A DNA stretch of 64,000 nt from the NCBI RefSeq assembly GCF_021390645.1, contig NZ_JAJEJT010000002.1, positions 1,116,001 to 1,180,000 of the forward strand, given 5' to 3'. Numbering within the stretch: position 1 is the stretch's first letter; the number at the start of each line of letters is the position of its first letter. The stretch is from Paraburkholderia flagellata. GTDB taxonomy: Bacteria > Pseudomonadota > Gammaproteobacteria > Burkholderiales > Burkholderiaceae. This document shows positions 16,881 through 26,387 of the stretch, piece after piece. The translations under genes and the position numbers were made by a program. The notes under the pieces are model-generated. The model saw nothing but the letters and a program-made list of their open reading frames with translations. It ran no database searches and had not been told where the DNA came from.

Positions 16881-17953
16881 GCTGCGGCTCCGGTTGCGAA
16901 AAGCGCGGCCAGACTCGCCTCGAATGGCGCGCGTACGATGCCGCGCTCCGTCACGATGCCGGTCACGAGTGCATGCGGCGTCACATCGAATGCCGGATTG
17001 CGCACCTGAATGCCCTCGGGCGCGGTGCGCTGCCCCGCGAGATGCGTCACCTCCGCGGCGCCGCGTTCCTCAATCACGATTTCCGCACCGCTTGCAGTGC
17101 GCAGATCCAGCGTGGACGAAGGACATGCCACATAGAACGGAATGCCGAAATGCTTCGCCGCGATCGCCACGCCGAGCGTACCGATCTTGTTCGCTACGTC
17201 GCCGTTCGCGGCCACGCGGTCGGTGCCGACGATCACGAGGTCGATGAGACCCTGAGCCATCAAAGTGGGCGCCATGCTGTCAGTGATTAACGTAACGTCC
17301 AGCCCTGCCTGTTGCAGTTCGTAGGCGGTGAGGCGCGCGCCTTGCAGGAGCGGTCGCGTCTCGTCCGCATAGACGCGAAACGCCACGCCGTCGCGATGCG
17401 CGCAATAGAGCGGCGCAGTCGCCGTGCCGATGCCCGCCGTGGCTAGCGCACCGGCATTGCAATGCGTGAGCACGCCGCTGCCGGGCGCGATCAGCGCGCG
17501 TCCGGCCTCGCCGATCCGCGCACATAGTTCGACATCCTCATCATGAATGCGCTTCGCTTCGGCAACGAGCGCTTCGTAAAGTGCGGCTCCGGTTGCGCCC
17601 GGCTCGGCGCGTATGTGCGAAAGCATCCGCTCGAGCGCCCAGCGCAGATTCACCGCTGTGGGCCGCGCGGTGTCCAGATACGCGGCGTGCGTTTCGAGCC
17701 GCGCGAGGAACGTATCGCGGGAATCGGCCGGCTCGCGCCGCATCGCCACGCACAGGCCATAGGCGGCGGCGACACCAATCGCGGGTGCGCCACGAACACG
17801 CAGCTCGTGTATCGCACGCCAGACCGCCTCGACCGTGTCCACGGCTTCGACCACGCACTCGCGCGGCAAGCGTGTCTGGTCGAGCAGATAAAGGGTGCCA
17901 TCGCGCCACTCGATGGTGGGTGGAAGACTCGATTGTTGCGCCTGCAACGTCAT
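16877..17953 (-). CDS. mtnA: S-methyl-5-thioribose-1-phosphate isomerase (or 5-deoxyribose-1-phosphate isomerase)
   Basis: The ATG at 17953 (MTLQAQQSSLPPT) follows CGGAGAATGT and yields 358 residues, normal for MtnA. Conserved features are RGAPAIG (54-60), the catalytic Cys165 in THCNAG, Asp245 in VGTDRVAANGD and the NKIGT segment. It converts an aldose 1-phosphate with a blocked 5-position into the ketose 1-phosphate. The stop overlaps the aldolase start, so the two enzymes are probably made in equal amounts. Homologues in shunt pathways accept 5-deoxyribose 1-phosphate as well. An upstream in-frame start at 18106 lies inside mtnK and is rejected. Confidence 0.93.
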   Translation of the reverse strand: MTLQAQQSSLPPTIEWRDGTLYLLDQTRLPRECVVEAVDTVEAVWRAIHELRVRGAPAIGVAAAYGLCVAMRREPADSRDTFLARLETHAAYLDTARPTAVNLRWALERMLSHIRAEPGATGAALYEALVAEAKRIHDEDVELCARIGEAGRALIAPGSGVLTHCNAGALATAGIGTATAPLYCAHRDGVAFRVYADETRPLLQGARLTAYELQQAGLDVTLITDSMAPTLMAQGLIDLVIVGTDRVAANGDVANKIGTLGVAIAAKHFGIPFYVACPSSTLDLRTASGAEIVIEERGAAEVTHLAGQRTAPEGIQVRNPAFDVTPHALVTGIVTERGIVRAPFEASLAALFATGAAA

Positions 17954-18014
17954 ACATTCTCCGTCGATGCGGGTTGTCCTGGCTCTGCCACGCATTGTGG
18001 CAGCCTGTTTTCGC

Positions 18015-19274
18015 TTACGCCGATTCCGCGAGCACCTGAGCGGATAGCGCGCTGACCGCCTCGATCGAGGCCAGCTCGCGCCGCTGAACCAGCAGCGCTT
18101 CGGCAAGTTTCAGGCAACGCACTTCGATGCGCGCGCGCACCGCTTCGTCCTTGATACTGGTAATCTCCGCCACCTTCGCCATGCCGACGATGCGGCGGAT
18201 CATCTTGCAGCCCGCAAAGCCGAGTGTGTCGGCGAAGAGTCGCCTGATGAAATCGTCGCGGAAGGCCTCCGCCGCACGCGTGCCCGCCGAGCCGCCAATG
18301 TACGCGTGGCCAGTCTCGCGCTCTTGCGCACGCCAGATCTGCCCGAACTTCTGCGCGAAGGCGTTCCACACGGCCTCGACCTGTTCGAGCAGCCAGCCCT
18401 GGTATGCGGCAGGATCGCGTCCCGCCTCGCGGTCGTGCCAGTCGCGCGCGTAATATGCGAGCAGCAGGTTGGCAATGAACGCACCCGTGTCAAAACCCAT
18501 CGGCCCATAGAACGCGAACTCGGGGTCGATCACATACGTCTCGTGCTCGTTCGCCATGATCGAGCCCGTGTGCAGGTCGCCGTGCACGAGCGTTTCGGCA
18601 TGGTTCATGAATGCCCACTTCATCTCGCCCGCCGCGAGCCGCAACGGCTCGTGCGTGCGCAACCGTTCGAGCGCCGCCGCGGGCAACGCGGGGCTGTAGA
18701 CGTTCGAAGGATGATCTTCGAATGGGAACGTGAAGACGAGTTCCTCTGTAATCCTGCACAATTCCGTATTGATGTCACCGCCGACCGCCGCTTTCTTCGC
18801 ATCTGGCGCAAGATAGAGGTCGGAGCCATGAAACAGCGTGCGGGCGAGATATGTGGAAATGTGATCGGCAAGCCGCGGATACACGATGCCGTCGATCAGC
18901 CCCCCACGCAGCACGCGATGCGAATCGAGCCGCTGCATGACCATGAGGAACTTCTCGCTGTCCGCGTGAAAAACGCGTGGCACGTGCTCCGGGCACAGCG
19001 CGCCGAAGCGCCGCAACGCCGCCACTTCGCGCTCCATGCGCTCGCGCGGCAAGGGCCACGCTTCGCCAACCAGCCGCAGGTACGGCGGCGCCTGCTTCAC
19101 AACGACGCTGAAGCGCGGGTCGCGCACGCTGCTCACGAAGTAGACGTAGTTGAGGTTGCCATCGCCCACTTCGACGACCTGCAATTCGCTGTCGTCGCCA
19201 AGCTTTGCGCAAACGGCCGGAATACCCAATAAATATTCGGTCAGTTCGGAAGAGCTGAAAGCTTCGAAGTGCAT
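18015..19274 (-). CDS. mtnK: S-methyl-5-thioribose kinase
   Basis: The ATG at 19274 (MHFEAFSSSELTEYLLG) follows CAGGAAACGT, giving 419 residues. The fold is the choline-kinase/APH type: a nucleotide loop region (VGDGNLNYVYFV), a Lys in VVVKQAPPYLR, the catalytic loop HGDLHTGSI and the metal-binding DPEFAFYGP. MtnK phosphorylates the 1-hydroxyl of 5-methylthioribose, and relatives phosphorylate 5-deoxyribose. It is the first enzyme gene after the regulator (35-base gap) and precedes mtnA by 61 bases. No MTA phosphorylase or nucleosidase is encoded in the operon, so the substrate is probably imported as the free sugar. Confidence 0.93.
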   Translation of the reverse strand: MHFEAFSSSELTEYLLGIPAVCAKLGDDSELQVVEVGDGNLNYVYFVSSVRDPRFSVVVKQAPPYLRLVGEAWPLPRERMEREVAALRRFGALCPEHVPRVFHADSEKFLMVMQRLDSHRVLRGGLIDGIVYPRLADHISTYLARTLFHGSDLYLAPDAKKAAVGGDINTELCRITEELVFTFPFEDHPSNVYSPALPAAALERLRTHEPLRLAAGEMKWAFMNHAETLVHGDLHTGSIMANEHETYVIDPEFAFYGPMGFDTGAFIANLLLAYYARDWHDREAGRDPAAYQGWLLEQVEAVWNAFAQKFGQIWRAQERETGHAYIGGSAGTRAAEAFRDDFIRRLFADTLGFAGCKMIRRIVGMAKVAEITSIKDEAVRARIEVRCLKLAEALLVQRRELASIEAVSALSAQVLAESA

Positions 19275-19309
19275 ACGTTTCCTGTCGGGAAAATGGGCCA
19301 CTGGCCCGC

Positions 19310-20023
19310 CTAACGTCGTTTGCGCACGAGATCGAACTTGAAAATGCTGGCGTTGTAATAGTCGTTGCTGTAGCAGACCGCGCGGCCGGTCTCATCGAAA
19401 TCCACTTCGTCGATCAGCAAAAACAGGCCGATACTCTCCTGCAATTCCGGCAAATCCCGTGGGGTAAGAATGGTCGGCTGGATCGAACTATGCGTATGGG
19501 AGAGCCGAACGCCCGCGCGCTCCAGCGTGCCGAACAGCGACTCGCCCAGTTCCTGCCCTTCGAGCAACGCCTTCGGCACGATATCGATGCAGTACGCGGC
19601 AATCGCATCGTCGGCGCGACGCACGCGTTCGAACCGCACGCAGGGGTCGCCTTCGGCGAGGCCGAGCTTTTGCGCGAGACTGCCCGAGGCCGCGATCGTC
19701 CTCACCTGCAAGCGGCTCGTGGAAGGCACCGCGCCGACACTTCGTATCATGTCCGTCACAGACATCAGATCATCCAGACCACCTTGCAGTTTGAGCGTGA
19801 TTTGTCTGACGAAGGTCCCCTTGCCGTGCACGCGCGTGAGAAGACCGTGGGAAATCATCTGCGCGACCGCCTCCCGCAGGCTGGAGCGGCCCACGCCCAA
19901 CAGTTCGCAAAGTTCAGGCTCCGGGGGGATTTGATCGCCCGGCTTGAGCGAACGCTCTCGGATCATTTCCAGCAGCGAATCCTGGATTCGCTCGCACATC
20001 GACTGATCGACGCTCAGGCGCAT
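19310..20023 (-). CDS. GntR/HutC-family (UTRA) regulator of the sugar operon
   Basis: The 237-residue protein begins with a GntR winged helix-turn-helix (residues about 8-70, IPPEPELCELLGVGRSSLRE and THE wing GLLTRVHGKGTFV) and ends with a UTRA ligand domain (about 85-235, RFERVRRADDAIAAYCIDIV). UTRA regulators bind sugars or other small metabolites and usually repress. The ATG at 20023 is preferred over the TTG at 20065, which would sit right beside a perfect palindrome and lacks a ribosome site. First gene of the operon, so probably autoregulated and the local control of mtnK to dhaL. Confidence 0.87.
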   Translation of the reverse strand: MRLSVDQSMCERIQDSLLEMIRERSLKPGDQIPPEPELCELLGVGRSSLREAVAQMISHGLLTRVHGKGTFVRQITLKLQGGLDDLMSVTDMIRSVGAVPSTSRLQVRTIAASGSLAQKLGLAEGDPCVRFERVRRADDAIAAYCIDIVPKALLEGQELGESLFGTLERAGVRLSHTHSSIQPTILTPRDLPELQESIGLFLLIDEVDFDETGRAVCYSNDYYNASIFKFDLVRKRR

Positions 20024-20069
20024 GTTTTCCGCATCATTGCTTGGGTTGGGTACATTGGGCTCCAATCTA

Positions 20070-20085
20070 CATCAGACGTCTGATG
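20070..20085. promoter_or_regulatory. Perfect 16-bp palindrome upstream of gntR, likely operator
   Basis: CATCAGACGTCTGATG is self-complementary over all 16 bases and lies 46 bases before the preferred gntR start. GntR-family dimers bind short palindromes of this size, often near their own promoter. It is the only perfect palindrome of that length I noticed near the operon. Binding is inferred. Confidence 0.6.
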
Positions 20086-20158
20086 TCATGGGCTCGTGGT
20101 TTTCCCTTTCATGCGCCGCAGCATGGCGATGGCAGAGGCGGCGCGCCCAGGCGCTGCG

Positions 20159-20839
20159 CTATTTGATACTCACCGAAATCGGCACCGACTCGAGCAGATC
20201 TTCGAGCCCGAGCCACAAAATCTGCAGGCCGATGCACAGCAGCACGAATGCTAGCAGCCGCATCAGCACTTCGGTGCCGACCGGCCCGAGCCGCTTGCCC
20301 ACGTGCCCCGCGAAGCGCACGCACAGATAAATGCAGCCGCAAAGAACGACCAATGCAAGCAACACGCCCACGATATTGACGAGTTGCACGTGACCGCGCG
20401 GTCGGCCAGTGCCCAGCGCAATTGCGACCGCAATCGACCCCGGTCCAACGGTAACCGGCAGCGTGAGCGGATAAAACGCCGTGGCGCGCAGCGTCGCTTT
20501 GCGTGCCGGATCCGGCGGCGCCTGCGAGATCGTGGCATCCCCGCCATCGGACGATTTGTGAAGCAGGTTCCAGCCAGCGAACGCAATGACCATCCCGCCC
20601 GCGACCCGCAAAACGGGTATCGATATGCCAAAGAACGAGAGCACGTAGGCGCCCATGATCAGCGAACCGAGCAGAATGAACAGGCTGTTGATGGCGATGA
20701 TGCGCGCGAGAAATGCGCGTTCGCTGGCCGTCGCACGCGGCAGCATGCTCAGCACGATGAACCCCGCCGCGGGTGGATTGAGGACGGGAAAGAGTCCGGC
20801 GAAAACGAGCAGGAACGTGTCGGAGAGTTGATTGAACAT
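20159..20839 (-). CDS. MarC-family integral membrane protein
   Basis: The 226-residue protein has six hydrophobic segments and the MarC/UPF0056 pattern: LFPVLNPPAAGFIVLSML at the N-terminus, RVAGGMVIAFAGWNLL in the middle and FYPLTLPVTVGPGSIAVAIALG. GGGAGAACAG precedes the ATG at 20839. The family was once linked to multiple antibiotic resistance but its transport role is unproven. It is divergent from pbpG and convergent with nothing; its stop lies about 70 bases from the gntR operator. Confidence 0.88.
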   Translation of the reverse strand: MFNQLSDTFLLVFAGLFPVLNPPAAGFIVLSMLPRATASERAFLARIIAINSLFILLGSLIMGAYVLSFFGISIPVLRVAGGMVIAFAGWNLLHKSSDGGDATISQAPPDPARKATLRATAFYPLTLPVTVGPGSIAVAIALGTGRPRGHVQLVNIVGVLLALVVLCGCIYLCVRFAGHVGKRLGPVGTEVLMRLLAFVLLCIGLQILWLGLEDLLESVPISVSIK

Positions 20840-21022
20840 CTCTGTTCTCCCGTAGCATCACGGAGTATCCGGGCCCGCGCGCCGCCCGTTCAATACGACG
20901 ATGGTCCCATTGAACGACGATTATGGAGCCGGAATGGAACTTCATCGCCCGATGCGGCTCGAACAAAGCCGCCAAAATCCCGCCGCACGCCGCGCAAAAC
21001 CAACGTTCAAGCCCATCTGTCG

Positions 21023-22126
21023 ATGCCCTTTGCTTCCCGACTTCGATTGCTGCCCAGTCTCCTCGTCCTGACTGTCGCGGGCCTCGCGGCTGGCGTGGCT
21101 CCCGCTTCTGAGCGCGCAACCGCTCATCACACGGTGGCCGAAAGCACTGTCCACGCAACGCCCAAAAAGAAAAAGAGAGTCGCGCACAAGACGAAGCCCG
21201 TGCATCGCTCGACGCCTGCCGACGCGTCCACCTCCAAACTCTCCGCACCGAAGCGCCGTACCAAACGCGCGAGGACGAGGCATAGCTCGCCACCGGCACA
21301 GCAACACGCAGTGCACGTGAGCGCCCAAAACGTGCACGCTCCCCGCCTGCTAGCCCGCTGCGGCTTCACGCCGGCTTCGCGCAAACAGCTCTTTTCGCAT
21401 GCGATCTACGTCGTCGACGAAAACACCCACACGCCGCTCTACGCGCGCAATGTCGACGCGGTGGCGCCTATCGCGTCGGTGTCGAAGCTCATGACGGCGA
21501 TCGTCTGGCTCGACAGCGCGCATGCGCCCCTGCAACAGCGGCTCTCGGTCACGACCGCCGATCTCGACACACTCAAATTCACGCATTCGCGGCTCGGCGT
21601 GGGAGCGTCGCTCACGCGTGCCAACATGCTGCACGTTGCGCTGATGTCTTCGGAAAACCGTGCGGCTTCGGCGCTCAGCCGCGACTACCCGGGCGGCCGC
21701 CCCGCGTTCATTGCGGCAATGAACGCGAAGGCACTGCGCCTTGGCATGACGCACACGCATTTCGTCAACGCGACTGGGCTCTCGCCGCAGAACGTCTCAA
21801 CCGCGCGCGAACTGGCAAGCCTCGTGCGCGCGGCCAATGGCTACCCGCTCATTCGCCGCTATTCGATCGACAATCAGGAACGCGTGCCCACTGGCCACGA
21901 GCAATTGCAATATGTGAACAGTAATCGGCTGGTGCGCTACGGGCAGGTGCGCGCGAGCGTGCAGAAAACCGGCTTCATCAACGAGTCCGGCCACAATATG
22001 GTGATGCGCGTGATGGTGCACGGGCGGCGGCCGGTGATCGTCACCCTCCTGGGGAGCGCCACGCCCGACGGGTCGCGCCTGGACGGCGTGCGTATCGCGC
22101 ATTGGCTTTCGTGCTCCCTACGCTGA
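21023..22126 (+). CDS. pbpG: D-alanyl-D-alanine endopeptidase, penicillin-binding protein 7 type
   Basis: The ATG at 21023 gives 367 residues: a signal peptide (about 1-30, LVLTVAGLAAGVAPA), a Lys/Arg/Thr-rich periplasmic linker (about 35-105) and an S11 peptidase domain. Catalytic motifs are SVSK (in PIASVSKLMTA), SSEN and KTG (in QKTGFINESGHN). It cleaves D-Ala-meso-DAP cross-links in peptidoglycan. The long basic linker may tether the enzyme to the wall. An upstream extension of the same frame overlaps marC and is not coding. Confidence 0.9.
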   Translation: MPFASRLRLLPSLLVLTVAGLAAGVAPASERATAHHTVAESTVHATPKKKKRVAHKTKPVHRSTPADASTSKLSAPKRRTKRARTRHSSPPAQQHAVHVSAQNVHAPRLLARCGFTPASRKQLFSHAIYVVDENTHTPLYARNVDAVAPIASVSKLMTAIVWLDSAHAPLQQRLSVTTADLDTLKFTHSRLGVGASLTRANMLHVALMSSENRAASALSRDYPGGRPAFIAAMNAKALRLGMTHTHFVNATGLSPQNVSTARELASLVRAANGYPLIRRYSIDNQERVPTGHEQLQYVNSNRLVRYGQVRASVQKTGFINESGHNMVMRVMVHGRRPVIVTLLGSATPDGSRLDGVRIAHWLSCSLR

Positions 22127-22146
22127 GCGAGTGCGTCAGCGATTCG

Positions 22147-22764
22147 TCACATCAGCGCCCGGCGCTCGCCGAGTGCATTCCAGCGGCGTATGGCGCGGCT
22201 TTCATGGTCGAAGCCGAGGATGCTCACCGAAGCCGTGTCGAGATACAGATGCTCGCCTAGCGCCGCCGAACCGGACATCCAGCAGCCCGCCAATGCGCGC
22301 AGGAAATGCGCATGCGAAAAGAGCGCCACGCGGCCCCGCATGACCAGCAGGCCCTCGATCACGGCCGCGGCGCGTGCCTGAACGCGCGCGAGATCCTCGC
22401 CCTGCGCGATGGGCGAATGCCATACGCTCCAGTCGGGTTCGGTCTTGCGGATATCCGCTGTCTTGAGGCCTTCGTAAATCCCGTAGTCCCACTCGTGCAG
22501 GTCGGCCGAAATCGTCATCTCGTCGCCGAGGCCCGCGAGCTGGCACGTCTCGATGGCCCGCGCCATCGGGCTGCAAAGCACCGCATCGAAGCGCTGCGTG
22601 GCGAGCGACGGCGCCAGCGAGCGCGCCTGCTCGCGCCCGTGCTCGGTGAGCGCGATATCGGTGCGGCCGGTGTGCTGCCCAGAGAGGCTCCATTGCGTTT
22701 CGCCATGACGGATCAACCAGACTTCGCGCAGTCCGGGGGACACGCCGGCAGGATTGGCAGACAT
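22147..22764 (-). CDS. Histidine phosphatase family protein
   Basis: The ATG at 22764 (MSANPAGVSPGLREVW) follows GGAGTTCCCG and gives 205 residues. The phosphoglycerate-mutase-like motif is LIRHGETQWSLSGQHTGRTD, with a second set of conserved residues in HEWDYGIYEGL and the late His in LFSHAHFLRAL. These enzymes form a phosphohistidine at the RHG histidine. Substrate unknown; many relatives are sugar- or nucleotide-phosphate phosphatases. Its stop is 20 bases from the convergent pbpG stop. Confidence 0.88.
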   Translation of the reverse strand: MSANPAGVSPGLREVWLIRHGETQWSLSGQHTGRTDIALTEHGREQARSLAPSLATQRFDAVLCSPMARAIETCQLAGLGDEMTISADLHEWDYGIYEGLKTADIRKTEPDWSVWHSPIAQGEDLARVQARAAAVIEGLLVMRGRVALFSHAHFLRALAGCWMSGSAALGEHLYLDTASVSILGFDHESRAIRRWNALGERRALM

Positions 22765-23012
22765 CGGGAACTCCACGTTCGCGCCCCGCGCGGGACACGC
22801 GGGATGCTCGCAGCATACCCGTTTCGAGGACATTTCGCCGCCGCGCTACCCTCTTGTTGCGCTTCGCAAAATGAAGGCTTATCGAAAGCGGCGCGGCCGC
22901 CGGGTCGCACTGCTTCGCTGTTGATTTGCACTCCGTAGTGATTCGCTTCGCAAGGGATGAGTGCCCGCACAGCGGCATGCTGGCCCCCTTGCACTACATG
23001 CGCAAAGCATGA

Positions 23013-23040
23013 CGCCGCCGCCCCTTGCGAGGCGGCGGCG
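23013..23040 (-). terminator. GC-rich hairpin downstream of the csbD-like gene
   Basis: CGCCGCCGCC and GGCGGCGGCG pair over ten bases around an eight-base loop, about 20 bases after the CsbD-family stop. No T-run follows on the minus strand, so it may be a transcript-stabilising hairpin or a weak terminator. Confidence 0.4.
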
Positions 23041-23061
23041 CTGTGGGTTAGCCGTCGCTTA

Positions 23062-23259
23062 TCAGTGATGGCGCTTCACGTCCTTCGCCATGTCCTTTGC
23101 GGCTTCCTTCATGTCGCCAACGTTCTTGCGTGCCTGACCGGCTTCCTGCTGGAGGTCGCCCTTCAATTCACGCGCCGGGTTGTCGGTTGCGCGGCCCACG
23201 GCCTCGTTGACCTTGCCCTTCATCTTTTCAGCCGTGCCCTTCACCTGGTCCTTGTTCAT
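23062..23259 (-). CDS. CsbD-family stress protein
   Basis: The ATG at 23259 (MNKDQVKGTAEKMKGKVNEA) opens a 65-residue, highly charged, Gly/Lys/Glu-rich helical protein of the CsbD family (GRATDNPARELKGDLQQEAG). CsbD-like proteins accumulate under general stress in many bacteria; their molecular job is unclear. It sits just beyond the cyoD end, in the place where cyoE is found in enterobacterial cyo operons. Confidence 0.88.
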   Translation of the reverse strand: MNKDQVKGTAEKMKGKVNEAVGRATDNPARELKGDLQQEAGQARKNVGDMKEAAKDMAKDVKRHH

Positions 23260-23396
23260 GATCACACTCCACAGTAGAAGCGACGGGGTGTCGCGACGCT
23301 TCGTATAGCGCATGCACTGTGCCCGAGGTGCCTGGCGGCCGCGCGTTACCCTGTTCCAGAGCGCGCGCATTTAGGGACGCAACACCACATCAGCCG

Positions 23397-23771
23397 TCAA
23401 TCGTGCGCCATGGCGCGGTCGATCGAGATCTGCGTGGGCATCATGTTGACGTTCGCGTTGTGCATGACCCACAGCGAAAGCCCGACGATCACCACAATCA
23501 GAAACGCCGTGCAGATAAAGATCGCCGTATTCGAACGCTGCTCGCGCGACGCGCCGATATGCAGGAAATACACGAGTTGCACGACGAGTTGCGCGATGCA
23601 GAGCAAGACGATGGCGGCCAGCCCGAAGCCCGGCGAAACGACTCGAAACATCACCACGCCGAACGACGCCAGCGTGAGCACGAGCGAAAGCACAGTGCCG
23701 ATCATGTAGCCCTTGAGGCTGCCGTGCGACGCGTCATGCACGGCGTGGTGAGTGGCGTGGGATTGGCTCAC
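23397..23771 (-). CDS. cyoD: Cytochrome o ubiquinol oxidase subunit IV
   Basis: The GTG at 23771 overlaps the cyoC stop by four bases (GTGA). The 124-residue protein has a His-rich N-terminus ([17 protein letters not shown]) and three membrane helices, with the CyoD pattern [17 protein letters not shown] and [13 protein letters not shown]. It supports assembly of the terminal oxidase. The gene order cyoABCD is complete, but no cyoE (heme O synthase) follows; the enzyme must be encoded elsewhere. Confidence 0.93.
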   Translation of the reverse strand: MSQSHATHHAVHDASHGSLKGYMIGTVLSLVLTLASFGVVMFRVVSPGFGLAAIVLLCIAQLVVQLVYFLHIGASREQRSNTAIFICTAFLIVVIVGLSLWVMHNANVNMMPTQISIDRAMAHD

Positions 23772-24367
23772 AGGAAACCTCGCAGATAAACGAACGTAAA
23801 CACACAGATCCACACGAGATCGAGAAAGTGCCAAAACAGGCTCAGGCACGCGAGGCGGCGGCGGACCGTGCCGGTCAGGCCGAACTTGAAGGTCTGGTGC
23901 ATCATGATCGCGATCCACAACAGACCCGCCGTGACGTGCAGGCCGTGCGTGCCGACCAGCGTGAAGTACGCCGAAAGGTACGCGCTCGTGCCGGGCCCCG
24001 CTCCATCGGCGACGAGCTTGGCGAACTCGTTCAGCTCCATTGCGACGAAGCCCGCGCCGAAAAGGAACGTCACGGCGAGCCACACGATCACCTGGCCGCG
24101 CCGCTGCGCGTAGAGATTGAGCATGGCCATGCCGAACGTGACGCTGCTTGCCAGCAGCAGCAGCGTTTCGCCCAGCACGTACGGCAGTTCGAACAGATCC
24201 TTCGCGCCCGGACCGCCTGCCGTCGCATTCGCGAGCACGCCGAAGGTGGCGAAGAGCGTCGCGAAGATGAGGCAGTCGCTCATCAGGTAGATCCAGAAGC
24301 CCAATGTGGTCTTGGCGCTGTCGTCGTGACCATGACCATGAGCGTGAGTAGTAGCAGCGTGAGCCAT
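23768..24367 (-). CDS. cyoC: Cytochrome o ubiquinol oxidase subunit III
   Basis: The 199-residue protein has a His-rich N-terminal tail ([20 protein letters not shown]) and five membrane helices. Conserved subunit III elements include [30 protein letters not shown] and WHFLDLVWI. It lies three bases after the cyoB stop and overlaps cyoD, so translation is tightly coupled. Confidence 0.95.
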   Translation of the reverse strand: MAHAATTHAHGHGHDDSAKTTLGFWIYLMSDCLIFATLFATFGVLANATAGGPGAKDLFELPYVLGETLLLLASSVTFGMAMLNLYAQRRGQVIVWLAVTFLFGAGFVAMELNEFAKLVADGAGPGTSAYLSAYFTLVGTHGLHVTAGLLWIAIMMHQTFKFGLTGTVRRRLACLSLFWHFLDLVWICVFTFVYLRGFL

Positions 24368-24370
24368 GGT

Positions 24371-26380
24371 TTAAGCCATCTCCTCGATTTGCTCGGATTG
24401 ATCGAAACGCTGGATGCCAAGTTGCCTGAAGCGCGCGTTCTCGATGCGCTCGACCTCGGCGGCCGGGACCCAGTAGTCCACATCCTGGTCGTAGGTGCGC
24501 ACGATGAACGTGGCGATCATGCCGACGAGTCCCACCGCCGCGAACAACCACATGTGCCACACGATCGCGAAGCCGAACAACAGGCTGAATGCGGCGATGA
24601 TGAAGCCCGCACCCGTATTGCGCGGCATGTGGATGTCTTCGTACTTGCGCGGCTGCACGTAGGCGCGGCCGGCTTCCTTGTTGTCCCAGTGCTGCTCCAT
24701 CGAGGTGATCTCCGGCAGCACGGCGAAGTTGTAGAACGGCGCGGGCGATGAAGTCGACCATTCGAGGCTGCGGCCGTCCCACGGGTCGCCGGTCACGTCG
24801 CGGTTCGCTTCGCGCTCGCGCAGGCTCACCACGATCTGCACGATGAACGCGAGAATGCCAAGGCCCACGAATACCGCGCCCACGAGCGCCACCACGAGCC
24901 ACGGATGCCACTCGGCCACTTCGTAGTGGTTCATGCGGCGCGTCATGCCTTCGAAGCCGAGAATGTAGAGCGGCGTGAACGCGAGCCAGTAGCCGATCAG
25001 CCAGCACCAGAACGACACCTTGCCCCAGAACTCATTGAGCGTGAAGCCAAACACCTTGGGGAACCAGAAGCTCACGCCCGCAAGGCAGCCGAACACCACG
25101 CCGCCGATGATCACGTTGTGGAAGTGCGCGACGAGGAAGAGCGAGTTGTGCAGCACGAAGTCCGCGCCCGGCACGGCCAGCAGCACGCCGGTCATACCGC
25201 CCACCGCGAACGTCACCATGAAGCCGATAGTCCAGAGCGTGGCGCTGTGATAGCGAATGCGGCCTCGATACATCGTGAAGAGCCAGTTGAAGAGCTTCAC
25301 GCCGGTCGGAATCGAAATGACCGTGGTCATGATGCCGAAGAACGCATTGACGTTCGCGCCCGAGCCCATCGTGAAGAAGTGATGCAGCCACACGAAGAAC
25401 GAGAGAATGCCGATCGACGCCGTGGCGTAGACCATCGACTTGTAGCCGAACAGCGGCTTGCCCGAGAACGTCGCGATGATTTCGGAGTACGCACCGAACG
25501 CGGGCAGGATGAGGATGTACACCTCCGGGTGACCCCAGACCCAGATCAGGTTGATGTACATCATCGCATTGCCGCCCAACTCGTTCGTGAAGAAATGCAT
25601 GTCGAAGTAGCGGTCCATCGTGAGCAGCGCGAGTGTGCCGGTGAGCACCGGGAACACCGCGACGATCAGGATGTTGGTGATGAACGCCGTCCACACGAAC
25701 ACCGGCATCTTCATCATGTCCATGCCCGGCGCACGCATACGCAGGATCGTGACGATGAAGTTGATGCCCGAGAGCGTAGTGCCGAGACCCGATAGCTGGA
25801 GCGACCATATGTAGTAATCCATACCAACGGTCGGGCTATAGCCCAGCTCCGAAAGCGGCGGATACGCCACCCAGCCCGTGGCCGCGAAATCGCCCACGAA
25901 CATCGAGACCATCACGAGCACCGCGCCCACCACGGAGAGCCAGAAGCTCAGCGAGTTGACGAACGGATAGGCCACGTCGCGCGCGCCGATCTGCAGCGGC
26001 ACGACCACGTTCATCAAGCCGAGAATGAGCGGCGTGGCCACGAAGAAGATCATGATGACGCCGTGCGCCGTGAAGATCTGATCGTAGTGATGCGGCGGCA
26101 GATAGCCCGCCGAGTCGCCGTAAGCGATAGCTTGTTGCGCGCGCATCATGATCGCATCGGCGAAACCGCGCAGCAGCATGACGACCGCGAGGATGATGTA
26201 CATGACGCCAATGCGCTTGTGATCGACCGAGGTGATCCACTCGCGCCACAAATAGCCCCACTTGCCCGCGATCGTGATCGCGGCGAGCAAGGCGAGGCCG
26301 CCGAGCGCCACGACGGCGCCCGTGGCCATGATGATCGGCTCGTGCCAGGGAACGGCGTCGAGCGTGAGTTTTCCGAACAT
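24371..26380 (-). CDS. cyoB: Cytochrome o ubiquinol oxidase subunit I
   Basis: The 669-residue heme-copper oxidase has the CuB site [15 protein letters not shown] with the Tyr-His crosslink region, the paired His of [10 protein letters not shown], and the heme-binding [12 protein letters not shown]. The ubiquinol-binding and proton channel region near residues 70-140 includes [15 protein letters not shown]. Fifteen membrane helices are expected. It reduces oxygen to water and pumps protons. It lies seven bases after the cyoA stop. Confidence 0.97.
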   Translation of the reverse strand: MFGKLTLDAVPWHEPIIMATGAVVALGGLALLAAITIAGKWGYLWREWITSVDHKRIGVMYIILAVVMLLRGFADAIMMRAQQAIAYGDSAGYLPPHHYDQIFTAHGVIMIFFVATPLILGLMNVVVPLQIGARDVAYPFVNSLSFWLSVVGAVLVMVSMFVGDFAATGWVAYPPLSELGYSPTVGMDYYIWSLQLSGLGTTLSGINFIVTILRMRAPGMDMMKMPVFVWTAFITNILIVAVFPVLTGTLALLTMDRYFDMHFFTNELGGNAMMYINLIWVWGHPEVYILILPAFGAYSEIIATFSGKPLFGYKSMVYATASIGILSFFVWLHHFFTMGSGANVNAFFGIMTTVISIPTGVKLFNWLFTMYRGRIRYHSATLWTIGFMVTFAVGGMTGVLLAVPGADFVLHNSLFLVAHFHNVIIGGVVFGCLAGVSFWFPKVFGFTLNEFWGKVSFWCWLIGYWLAFTPLYILGFEGMTRRMNHYEVAEWHPWLVVALVGAVFVGLGILAFIVQIVVSLREREANRDVTGDPWDGRSLEWSTSSPAPFYNFAVLPEITSMEQHWDNKEAGRAYVQPRKYEDIHMPRNTGAGFIIAAFSLLFGFAIVWHMWLFAAVGLVGMIATFIVRTYDQDVDYWVPAAEVERIENARFRQLGIQRFDQSEQIEEMA

Positions 26381-26387
26381 GGTGTGA

